DNA of 64,000 bases from Neckera pumila. Its lineage: Eukaryota > Streptophyta > Bryopsida > Hypnales > Neckeraceae. The stretch is from positions 26,487,282 through 26,551,281 of the forward strand of contig OZ018409.1 of assembly GCA_963969595.1 (NCBI GenBank), read 5' to 3'. A program made the translations under genes and the position numbers. This document shows, one piece after another, positions 24,035 through 34,904 of the stretch (position 1 is the first letter of the stretch; the number at the start of each line of letters is the position of its first letter). Below the pieces are notes generated by a model. It saw only the letters and a program-made list of their open reading frames with translations, was not told where the DNA came from and did not search any database.

Positions 24035-24936
24035 TTAACCCCTAATGTCTCAATGTCCCTTCAAGAGACAAATGAAAATTTCTGTAATCTCATTTTTTGG
24101 CACAATTTTTTGAAATTTTTTGTTCAAATAGAAAAATACATTTGCTATTTGAAAATATGAATTTACTTCAACTATGCTTGAAAGCAAAAATTATGTCATC
24201 CTAAGCTCAAAATATAATACTTTGGGCAAAAATAACCTTGCAAAAACTTCAACTAAATTTTTTTTTTAAATTTATTCTTATAGATGATATTTTGTCTACG
24301 GATTCATTCCATTTTGATCAATGATGTGAAATTTATTGAGCTTCATGTATTGTAGCAATTGTAGCATTTAAAAAATTAAATAACATATTGGATTGTTTTC
24401 AAACTCAATTTTTTCAATTTTCTAAGAGATAAAGTTCTACAAGGTTTAGTGTGACTTCTACAAAAGTTCACTATTGGAATTAGTGCGTTTTCTTTCCATC
24501 TTAAAGATATTAACGATTTAGTTTTTCCTTCAATCTTTTATCTATTTCTATGGTATTTAATAGTATTTTAAAGATCAAAAATCAAGTTTCAAAAATTTTG
24601 TTCTAGACTTTCCACTCAATTATTCAACTCAATGTTTTTCTTAATTCAATATAGGTAATGCAAATTTTTAACCTAAGAAGATTCAGAATCTTATAATGTA
24701 GTCACACAGGATGCAAATTAAAGTAACCTATTTTTTCCACTTTAAACTCAAACACAACTTGCAATCTATATGATCAAAGTTTTTAAAATTTCTTCCAGAC
24801 ATACTAGTCTAGTAAAGGATCCTACGATTATTACCTGTAAATATGCGGAGGGGGTATGAAAGTTTTTGTACTCTTTGCAATAGAAATGGCAATTTTGAGT
24901 TTTTTTTTTATGGAAACAAGATCCTTGAAGGCTTAA
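24035..24936. mobile_element. TTAA-type MITE (family 1), about 0.90 kb
   Basis: TTAA at 24035-24038 plus CCCCTAATGTCTCAATGTCCC, and right end ATCCTTGAAGGC plus TTAA at 24933-24936. Both TTAA copies are intact although the tips have diverged. The internal order matches 53444-54356 in the same orientation (agttctac near 24430, ttgagttttttttttatgg near the right end). Confidence 0.75.
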
Positions 24937-25080
24937 TTGACAATCTCAAGAACTAACTGCTCTTGATTTCACCCTTTAGTTATTGCTATTTAGTCAAATT
25001 AATTCTTCAGGTGTATGTAAATTTATACTTTAGACCTATATCAATGTTGTTGTTACACCAAAGAAAAATCTAGCATCAAA

Positions 25081-26935
25081 GTGAGCCCTAAAGGACCAGG
25101 GGTGTTTTCAAGAGAAATCGTCAAAAATTGTCATTTTTAGTTCATTGTCCAAAATTGAAAATAAAAACTTTTTTTGGGAACTTCAATTGTACAAAAGTGA
25201 AGGAGACTATTATGAAAATGTGTGAAAAAAATTCATCCCATTTGACCAAATGGGATTGAAGAGAGAAAAAACAGTATTTTTCATTCCTGCAAACTAGAGT
25301 GAGCATACTTCAAGCCCTCTTGGAGTAAAATTGTTTATCTACACAAAAATGAAATTTTGATTATTCATAAGTATATGATGTAAGGTTCACTTATGAAAAA
25401 TTTCAAAAGCAAATATGAAGTCTAGGTTAGTCTAAATCACTATGCAATGCCAAGAAGTTTAATGAATTGGCAATACCTAGTCATTTTTTGATGATTTCTT
25501 GTACAATGAGGAAACTTTTTATTTCAATCCAAACAATAAAAATTTAGACACAAACATTTGAAATATGAGGAAAAAATTTAAAAAGTTTGACTCCACAAAT
25601 TGCAAGACGATAGGGCTTGAAGTTAGAAGAAAATATTTTCTCCAAAATCATCTTGACATAGCTAACAAAGTTTAACCCCTAAAGGACCAACATGCGTTTT
25701 TTGGCCGTATAGAAATTTTGGGCAGGTACCTGTGACTAGAGATATCCATATTTGAGGCTGAAATTTTAATAGAAGGTGGGGGCGAGGAATATCTCCATGT
25801 ATACCAAGTTTCATGACATTTCGAAATACGAGTCAAAAGTTGTGACCTAATATGTTGCTTTTTTTCGTAACTGGGCAGTTTGGGCAGATCATAAAAAATC
25901 ATTTTTTCCGGAATTTTTTTTTTTAAATTGGTTCTCTACATTTATATATACTTAAAAAGCTTTGAGTCATTCCATTTCACTCAATGAGTCAAAAGTTATG
26001 AGGGTTTTTGGTTTGCGGGTAGTTATGGATTGTCTACTCTAAAAAAAACTTTAAAGTCGTTTATTTAACTCAATTTTCAATATTTTTGGAAGAAAAAAAA
26101 CAACCTAGGATGTAGATTGATTATTACAACATTACAACCATTGGGATTGGTATTTTTAAATTCCATGATTAAAATTTTAACAATTTAGTATTTTGAATCA
26201 TTTTCTACTTCTTTCTACTTACTATTTTTTTCCTATATGTTGTACAATTCCAAATGATGTGAAATTTTTCAAGCATATAGCCAACTTGTTTAGGAAACTG
26301 AATTCAAAGAAGCACCACCTTTATAGGCATTTTTTCATTGAAAAGTGAGCTTGCAAAGTGCAGCTGCCCGGTTTTTCGCAGGATTGAAAAAATGGTTTTC
26401 AAGACTTTGAATGCTTATATCTTATGATCCACACGGCGGAATTTTCTGAAATTTTTACCACATGTTTTCAAAATATCATACTACAAGATCCTACGGTTAC
26501 ATGTGTCAAAAATTGTTTTTTTCCAAAAATTTGGTAGTTGTATTAGAAATGGCAGTTTTGGAGCGTTTTTGGTGAGAACATAGTCATGAAACTTTAGGGG
26601 TTAACTCTTCTTAGAATGTAATTGAAAATTAAAATTTTTTTCTTGGAAGACAACTATATGCCATGTTTTATTGGTTACGTGTATGCCAAATTTTAAAAGT
26701 CGATGAGGATTTTAGCAAAAGATGTCCAATTTGCCTGGGTTGCCTAAAATGTTTAGGGAAGCATAACTTTGATTTGGGCACCTGATCGGAAAAAGAATTT
26801 TACTTCTGCAAAGGGGGTACATGTTCACACCTTCTGTCAAAATATTATGAACACCTGATCAAAATTGACTTCATAGGACCCTATCCAAATTTTCAAATGT
26901 CCGTTAAATGGACACTTGGTTCTTGAAAGGTTCAA
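25081..26935. mobile_element. TTAA-type MITE (family 3) interrupted by another element
   Basis: Left tip GTGA then GCCCTAAAGGACC; right tip TGGTTCTTGAAAGG then TTCAA. Removing the inner insertion at 25672-26604 leaves about 0.92 kb, matching the uninterrupted reverse copy at 27169-28127. Shared inner sequence includes tcgtcaaaaattgtcattttt and aaagcaaatatg. Both outer TTAA sites are eroded, so this copy is older than the one inside it. Confidence 0.8.
25672..26604. mobile_element. TTAA-type MITE (family 2), 933 bp, nested in family 3 element
   Basis: Perfect TTAA at both borders (25672-25675, 26601-26604), left tip CCCCTAAAGGACC, right tip ACTTTAGGGG. Its flanks (acaaagTTTAA on the left, TTAACTCTTCTTAG on the right) join into acaaagTTTAACTCTTCTTAG. 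The family 3 relative at 62360-62390 reads acaaagtttgactcctcttag with no insert there. Non-coding. Confidence 0.9.
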
Positions 26936-27168
26936 TTATTCTTTATGTCAAATGGTATTTATATGACTTGACAATTTTATTATTAACATAATTTTTTTCA
27001 TTTCGGTATATTTGACTCTGCTAATTACTGTCTACTACTATTCACCATTTCACCATTATATTTCATGACAAAGTGGCTTAACAATTAGTATTCTAATTCT
27101 CATTCACTAATTCTTTATAATTCAAGTAACTTATTTCTTACATCAATTAGCTAATTGCTTAATATTTG

Positions 27169-28127
27169 TTACCCCCTAAATGACCAAGTGGATTTTTTGA
27201 GGCTTTACTCAATTTTGTGCAAGCAATTGCCATTTTCATGTTTTGATCCCACGTTTGCCAATTTGCAGTTATTTTATACAGTTTCTAGTCAAAAAAACAA
27301 ATTTGGAATTGAAAATTGAGATTTGAGGTCTTCTTCTAGAATTACACAAATTTAGGGGGTATATATTCACAAAATTTTGACACAAGATGTGAAAATGTAC
27401 CCCATTAGTTAATATATGATTTTTTTTTATTGGGTGCCTAAATCAAAAGTTAGACTTCCCTGGTATAAGATTGTCCAGGAAAAAAAATTGAGTTCTCAAA
27501 TCACATTCTAAGAAGAGTTCAACTTTGCTAACTATGTTGGGGCGGTTTTGTGAAAAAAGAATTTGCTCTAACTTCAAGCCCTATTGTCTTGCAATTTGTG
27601 AAGCCAAAGTTCTTGAAATTTTTCTTACATATTCCCAATGTTTGTCTCTAACTTTTTAGCATTTGGATTTCAAATAAAAAGTTTCTTCATTGCACAAGAA
27701 ATCATCAAAAAATGACTAGGGTATTGCTAATTCACTTAACCTCCTTGCATTGCAGGGTGATTTAGACTAAGCTAAACTCCGTATTTTCTTTTGAAATTTT
27801 CATGAGTGAACCTTACATCATATAGTCAAAGTTTTCATTTTTGTGTAGAGTAAAATTTGACTCCAAAAAGGCTCAACGTTTGGTAACGTTGTTTTGCAAA
27901 AATGAAATTTGTATTTTTTCTCACTTCAAATGTTGTAATCTTTCAATCCATGTGGTCAAAATGGGCTGAAATTTTATTGCATCCATACATTACCTTTACT
28001 TGTTTAATACACTTTTGTAATGTTGGAATGTAGAAAAAAAATTTAATACTTGATGTTAGACAATGTACAAAAAATTGACAGTTTTGGACTTTCCTCTTCC
28101 AAAACACCCTCTGACCTTTAGGGTTGA
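27169..28127. mobile_element. TTAA-type MITE (family 3), 959 bp, uninterrupted
   Basis: Left tip TTAC then CCCCTAAATGACC, right tip CTGACCTTTAGGG then TTGA at 28124-28127. Inner sequence at about 27700-27790 (gactagggtattgctaattc, gcagggtgatttagac) is the reverse complement of 62110-62180 in the copy at 60852. It gives the intact length of the family. Confidence 0.8.
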
Positions 28128-31100
28128 AAAATATATTAATTGATTTTGCCCCTCGCAATGAATTTTGTTTCATTTGTTTCAAAAAACATTTATTCATTTT
28201 AGAAAAGGTATAAAACTTACTTTGGGAATATTTTCCAATGATCATAGGTTATGCGGGTTTTGAGAGTCTTTGTCACTGTAAGGTGGTGGTATAGATTGTT
28301 CTATTTCCGTGCAAATAGAGATGAATAGTGATCGATTGTGGCTCAGGTCCTGAAGCAGTTGTGGTACACTATGATTGGCTACAAGTCTTTCAATATTACA
28401 ATCAATCCCTAGTTGATTTTGTTTGCAACTCGTGGTTGGAAATAGGAAGATCTATACTGTATATCTTCAACTAAAATTTTTTAGGGTAATTATATTTTGA
28501 GAAAAAAAATTCTGAAAACTTTTTGGAATCCTTAGAAATTCTATTTGTGCACAAAGGAAATATTCTGTAGTCAAGAAATCTGCGCTCTAGATATGCGTAA
28601 TTCCTTAAATGGTTGAAAACAGTTTTTTTTTGGGCCTCATGAGGCCAGACTTTGATGTCCTGGCATAGTCACAATGGTCTAAATCTGGAGGGAATATCCC
28701 CCATTTACTGCACGGTGTGCTGCCAGTTTGAAAAAAAAAATGGTTGGAAATGTGTTGTAAGCTTACAAGGTAGAGGCACCTATTATCGATCTTTTAAGGG
28801 ATTTTTCAGCAGATCATGAGCAGTTTATGACGAAGCAAATTTTTTGCATGTAGAAAGATAGGAAATATGGAGATGGAAATTTTTTCATAATTTTATTCCC
28901 AAAGTTGAAATTATTGTGAAGTTTGGAAGCCAAAAAGTACTCAGGACCAATTGCCGATCTCTAAACTCTTCCAATTCCAATCCATCAAGAAGTGTGTTTT
29001 CTCTCACTACTTTGGGACATGTGTCATAACCTTATTAGTACCTACCTTGAAAAAACACATTTCAAGCTTAGATTGGATTGGTTTAGGTTTGTTCTAGCTA
29101 AGATCGGAAATAGTACCCCCTATAGATTGGGAATGGGTCCAAATCGACAATGGGTGCCTCTACCTTAACTCCAGCTCAAGATTTCAGAGCTTTCTCCAAA
29201 ACGTTCCAATTTTCCAAGCTAAGCTAATCAAATCATACCGTACGTCAAGAGTCCAGTACTACGTACGTACGTTCCTGTTCGATCTGACGCTGAGCCCGCA
29301 GCTCCCAGAACATCAAGTCTGTCTGCCCTCCCTACGCAGTCTCAGTCTGCCGAGGAGTCTGGCCCCATCAAACCAATCTGAACAGATTTTTGGAGCATGA
29401 GTGAGTTTACTGCGGGCTGTCTGGCTGGGGGTGGGACTTAAGACTTCAGAGTTCAGCTTCAGACTGAGTCCCCGACTTCCAGCCCTTTGGCAGGCCGCAC
29501 TTAAGTTCCTGAAGCGAAGAAGGACCAAGTTGGCATTGAAGCAGCAGTGTGGGCAGGCAGACAGACAGAGGGGGCGGAGGAATCTTTCAGAAACGCCGCG
29601 AAGGAGAAACCGCACCGGCTACTTCTGACAGACAGACAGACAATCGGACCCCCCATTTTGGGTGACCTCACGATTTTCATTCAGTGAAGAAGGGGAATAT
29701 ATACAATGTCGTTGAGCAACTTCATTCGGTCGTGTGACAAATGACATATTGACACCTTCCATAACTCATTTTTTTTTTTTTTTTTCGGGGGGTGGGGGTG
29801 GGTGGGTGATAACTCATTTCAGTTTTCAGAGAAATGGGGGAGTCTTGAGTGGATAAAGAGCTCTAGCTCTTTGGTTGGGATGAAATGGATGGCATACCAC
29901 ACATGCTTGGAAAGATGGTGATAGAACTCATTCATGGGTTTAAAGAAAGTAAGAATCCGAGTTGTGAGTCAAAAGTTACGATTCTTCAAAGTTAGTAGTG
30001 TCTCGCCTATGATCCAAGGTATAAGACGTGGGAGTAGGGGTTCTGGAGGATCCCTAGTCCAAATAGAGAATGCCTCATATTGTTGAAAAGTTAATGAGAC
30101 AAGGTTTATATGATGCTAAGGTTCATGAAAATTTGAGCTATGAACTAAAAGTTACAGGCAACCAAAGAAGGTAAAATTCCAAAGAACTAAACCTCCCAAG
30201 GGGCTTGGATCTTTAAAAGGCCATAACTTCCTCAATACTTGTTTCATTTAGTAAAGTAAATAGCCCACGGTCATTTACATAAAGAGTAGATCACGAAAAT
30301 GGGCTTGTAATTTGGATTTGGAGTTTAAAGCTAAAAATTATCCCAATAGAAAAAATTGAGGTCTGGTTTTGACAATAATGCATGGTTTTCTAACATGCAA
30401 TGTGTCTTGGATGTTTTGGAGATCCCTAGGAGGGGATTGCCAAATCCCAAAGATAATACTATGAAAAAGGGCGGTCTCCGTCCTCATTCCTGATGGTGCA
30501 TAGTGAGCCATAGTAGTCATGTGCGCCGAGGTTGATGTTGGAGCCTCACACCACCTCTTTTGTATTATCATGAAGTACTTGTGCACTCCTTGATACCAAT
30601 TGGAAGGCACACCACTCCACACTAGGCTATGGTGTGAGTCCTCATTAATGAATCTTGTTGTGCATGCTGAGATGAATCTTGAAGTTCTAGCCTAATAGAA
30701 AATTGGATACCGTTCAAGGGTGGTTAGCACTAGTGGGGAGTAGTGCTTCAACTAAATATTTGGGACATCAACTGAAGTTCTGTCCCATGTCATCAAATGA
30801 TATGCCTGGTATTTTATGAAAGTTAAGTAATGTGAGTATACATGGAGAATGCGGCTCCGTGACTAGATTTGGAACCTCACATTGCAAGTGCGTGTCATGC
30901 GCAGTGTTAAAAGATTGTGACCTTTAGTGTTATTAAAAGTGAAGTGCTACAGAAACCTTTAAGTGAACTTGAAAAGGTGAGTGTCACTAAAGAACATGAC
31001 AATAAACATGAAAATTGAAGTTGACATTACTCCATGGCTAGAATCTTCATAGTTTTGCATAGATTCTTGCTCATTTATGGCAACCTTGAATATTAGATAA

Positions 31101-31335
31101 ATCATCATTTTTTGACAACAATTCAATTGATTCAATTAATGCCACAAGCTTTAATCTATTGTATGCTAATACAAATAGTAAGTCCTCTTTCCTATCAGAT
31201 ACTAAGATGGCTGTTGCGGAAAGAACCTAAATCCAATTTATGCATACTTGCACAATTCTGCTAACAAAATTATATACTTTATTTGTCTCCCTACTTCTAC
31301 ATTAATTCATATATGTATGCAAAACAAGACAATGG
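28128..31335. other. Intergenic, no gene recognised
   Basis: Mixed composition. 29220-29640 is GC-rich with CAGACAGACAGAC and ACGTACGTACG microrepeats. 29762-29815 holds a poly-T run followed by a G-rich GGGTGGGGGTGGG run. Frames at 29313-29628 are open on both strands and have no motif. 30000-30900 has no coding pattern I recognise. Confidence 0.4.
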
Positions 31336-31527
31336 CACTACAAAGAAAAGGGGTGTTTTAAGTATAGTTCAAGTAGTATAATCCCGTATAAGTAATGACC
31401 TTTTTAGAAAATTTTCAATAAAATTTTACTAAAAAAACATGTACTTCTAATAATTTTTTTACTAAAATCTCCTTGAAAGGTCATTACTTATAGGACTATA
31501 CTCAAAACATCCCTTTATCTTGTAGTG
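31336..31527. mobile_element. CACTA-type MITE, 192 bp
   Basis: Left tip CACTACAAAGAAAAGGGGTG is inverted at the right tip (CATCCCTTTATCTTGTAGTG), and the inverted similarity continues inward: AAGTATAG / CTATACTC and TAAGTAATGACCT / AGGTCATTACTTA. CACTA tips define the CACTA (En/Spm) superfamily, and CACTACAAnAAA MITEs are common in plants. Flanks are atgg on the left and atg on the right, so a 3-bp duplication is suggested but offset by one base. Confidence 0.85.
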
Positions 31528-34103
31528 ATGAATGTCGATATATCTAGGATGTACTTCCACCATAGTATTGTCTATGACAAAATGACACTAACACTAATAT
31601 CTGGACTGATACATAGTGGTATGGAGGTACTTCCCTTCATCCCTTCCTTGTCATACTTGCACAAGACTACAAGTAACCGAATTGTACTAGATAACACGCC
31701 GGATGCGGTGCATTTTGCGCAGGAGCAAGCCCGTGGGCGAGCCCGGTAGGACGAGCTCCTCCGTAAAATGTGCCGCACCTAGCACTTAAGAGCGTTGCCC
31801 GACGTTCCTTGAGACGTTCCCAAGGCAGAATCGCCCAGCATTGCTCATTCTGCAATGTAACTTGTCCCAGGAAATGCCTGAATCGGCGGGCACTGCTCTT
31901 AACGAATCCGAATTGAATCCTGCAAGGCAACGGTACATGAATAGTGAAGGCATCTCTCCTGGACGAGCTGATGGGCAATCAAGCATTCTTAATTTTCCCA
32001 GGTAAGGTCTGCAGTAGCCTATCAGTATTGGAGGTCCCTGAGCCAGGGGTGATCTCACTCAGTGCTTCCCGGCCAAAGAGGCAGCTTTACGTACAGCACA
32101 GACACCATGGGAATTGGTGCCAATTAGGCCTGATCATCACTGAGTCGATCATTCGGCCTCACAGTCTCCCACTGGACCCCGGCCAGCCTCTCGAACTTCA
32201 TTAATGCCTGCCTGCCTGCCTGCCTCGGGGACACAAATGAGCTTCTACTGATGGGATTCTCACGTGTGTTCGGAGCTTGGCATGTGGAAAAACTGCAAAT
32301 GGTTGGGCAAATCTGATGTGGACACGACGTCATCGATTTTGAATGAGCTAGGATAAAGATAATTAATTATCAGAAATTAAAGTAAATAATCATGCACTCA
32401 CGTCAGGTGAGTGAAAAGTTAGGGGATGTGCAATCAACTTAAGCTTACAGAGTGCTCTTGGCCTTAAGATAGGGTTTGAGTGTATGTGGCAGTTGCCACC
32501 AATCTTAAATTATTACAGTACTTACCTCCATGGCCTAAGTTAAGTATGATGATGAAATCTGTTAGCCACGGGCCACGGCAATGTTCGTGTAATGTGTAAT
32601 GAAAAAAATCTGGCCGCTGGATTTTCATTTCAGATTATTCATAATGGAATTCCAGTAATCAGTATTAATAACTCCGTCTGGTCCGAGGGGCTTGAAATCC
32701 AATCTGAATCATGTCGCAGCTTAACCCAAACCAGGAGTTGCAACCAGAATTTCTAACTATTTCTGATTTTCATCCTCTTTGTTGCATTAGAAATAAAGTG
32801 TTTCCTTCTGTGTCAAAGAATGATAAATGCGAGACATTTTATTTTTGGAGGGGGGACACAACAGATATTGCAATCATCCCAGTGCCCACCAGCCCAGTAG
32901 AATCAAATTAAATACCATAAATCATTCTTCGCTGTTGAACCCATTTGTTCTAGCTGAAAGCGAATTCATTTGACATGATATGATGAGCACTTGAGCAGCA
33001 GAATTTCTTTTTGAAACTAATTAAGGAAATGCGATATAAATGCATGCCAGATCCAGCCTTCAGAAGCATGAAGCCGTCAAGTTTCCTCAACTCTAGCATT
33101 GTACGAATTTATGTCGACTTTCTCCTTCTAGGAAGGGAGCTTTCCCAACTGTATAGGTCGGAGACAAATAAAAACCATTCTTCGATTGCGTTACGTTACA
33201 ACTTACAAACAGATCATTCAGAAAAAGAAGGAGACGCCCCCCTGATTGGTAGTTGACCACCGAAGGTGAAGGATGCATCTTTTTCTTCGCAACGACTCTG
33301 ACTTCTTTCATTTCCGTTAATAAAATAAGAAAAATAGAAGAAAAATAAGGTTAAAGCAGCTCCAGGGGCTTCTATCAGCGTGAAAAAGGAGCAGCTGGGG
33401 CAACAACCTACTGTTCAGTTTAGATCACGGATATGATTTGCCACAATATAATACAAAGCCAGGCTAGGGCCCACTCAGTCTAGCATACTGTTCCATGCAA
33501 TTAAAAGAATATATATTTAATGATAAGATGTATAAAAACAATTCCACCTGCCTGCCATAACTTAGAGGAAACTGAATCGAAGCAGAAAGCTGATTGCTGA
33601 GTAGGATTTCAACTCTCACACTTCAGGAGGTAGTACAACTGGTAAAGTAGTAAGCTCTAGGTTATAGCCTACTAATAAACTATTGAGCAAAGATTTGGTG
33701 CAACAATCACAAATCAGAATCAGTCTGTTTCCAAGTACAATCTGATAATTATTACGGAGTATTACCCAGTCACCCGTGCTCATCGTGACGTGAGACCCAC
33801 TAACATGCCGACCAGCTCGTGACGCTATTGAGCTCGTTTCCTGACCCTTAATATCAAGGCCGGCTTGAGAGCTACCTCATGCCGGAGCGCAGTGGCTCGG
33901 ATTACAGGCTTACTTCCAAAAGTGCATGTCCCCTTTGCCCCAACTCACGCCTGTTCGTCATCAAACTAGCTAGAACAAGTTGAGATGCGCGGGCGAACTA
34001 GCTAGCCTTTCACTGGAGTCTTCGGTTGTAAAGATCTTGAGAGGGAGTCTGCTAGTACTGCTATCTAAAACGTTGCGAACGTGTACAGGTTTGGGGGGTT
34101 TGC
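31528..34103. other. Upstream intergenic of the SCARECROW-like gene
   Basis: Composition becomes more balanced than in the transposon-rich part. 31690-31960 is GC-rich and open on several frames without motif. (CCTG)n-like CTGCCTGCCTGCCTG at about 32209. No gene or RNA supported; regulatory sequence for the downstream gene is likely here but cannot be pinned down. Confidence 0.4.
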
Positions 34104-34112
34104 ACTATATAG
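34104..34112 (+). promoter_or_regulatory. Possible TATA box
   Basis: CTATATAGG followed by a GC-rich TCTCGCGCGCACTCG about 790 bp upstream of the SCARECROW-like ATG. If used, the transcript would have a leader of roughly 750 nt with several upstream ATGs. Position and motif are the only support. Confidence 0.25.
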
Positions 34113-34865
34113 GTCTCGCGCGCACTCGTTGACAGGAAGCTTGCTGGGAGGCCGGCTAGCTTCGATCTAGAAGTGACCGGTTTACGGTTGTGTCCCTAGA
34201 TAGGACTTGAGACCGCTGGATCGGAGAGCTAGCTAGCTTCGGAAGGTTAAATAATCTACATAGTCCAGTTTCTGTGCATCTTGTTGGTCGGTTGGGTGCA
34301 TAGGAGACCAACGACGCGGGCTGAGGATCTTTCCTTGTGCACATGGTGTACTGAATGAAGAATCGGTCGAGCTATCTAACCCTCGAGCTGACGTTACCTA
34401 AAAAGTACTCCGCCGAATTTGGCAATTGATTTCTCTCTTTCAATTGATTGTCGAAAATATCCTGACTATCAACTGAGGTGGTATGCATGTTCACTGGGTG
34501 CACAGTACACACCTGATCCGAGTGCAAACCAGGTGTACGTATGATATCTTCTCGACAGGAGCTAGTACGGTAGAGCAGTCTTGTAAGTTTTGCTCATTTA
34601 GCCAAGCGTAACCGAGATCGAGAGGAAGCGCTCCTAGCTAGAAAGGTTAATTGCAGCGTTGAAAGGCATTGCAGGGTGGAAGCTAGATTGCATGACATGG
34701 TGACGAAGAACTGCAAAGTGAGCATGAGTACTAGATCTAATGGGAGATTCCAGGGCAGTAGTGGGTAGTTTAATTAGTTCTTCTTTTTCAATCTCACAGT
34801 CCAATTAGGGTTCTCGATCGATCCCAACTTCAAGCCGATTTTTTCGTTTCGTTTCGCAATAGTGA

Positions 34866-34904
34866 ATGAATTCGGCACTCGTCGTACGGCGAGTATGGCG
34901 CTAG
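34866..34904 (+). CDS. Overlapping upstream ORF, 12 codons
   Basis: An ATG at 34866-34868 in the +1 frame relative to the main ORF runs 12 codons (starting MNSALVV) to TAG at 34902-34904, overlapping the main start codon at 34895 by 10 bases. Its context is poor (T at -3, A at +4), whereas the main ATG has A at -3 and G at +4. Leaky scanning would allow both. Any role in lowering translation is inferred from general plant uORF behaviour. Confidence 0.4.
   Translation: MNSALVVRRVWR

Noticed and set aside
28981..29640. GC-rich block near 29.3-29.6 kb as a coding exon or rRNA fragment
   Set aside because: Open on both strands with no recognisable protein or rRNA signature; short CAGA and ACGT microrepeats explain part of it.
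34862..34894. GTG at 34862 as the start of the SCARECROW-like protein
   Set aside because: GTG is not a normal plant nuclear start; the first in-frame ATG at 34895 has a strong context.
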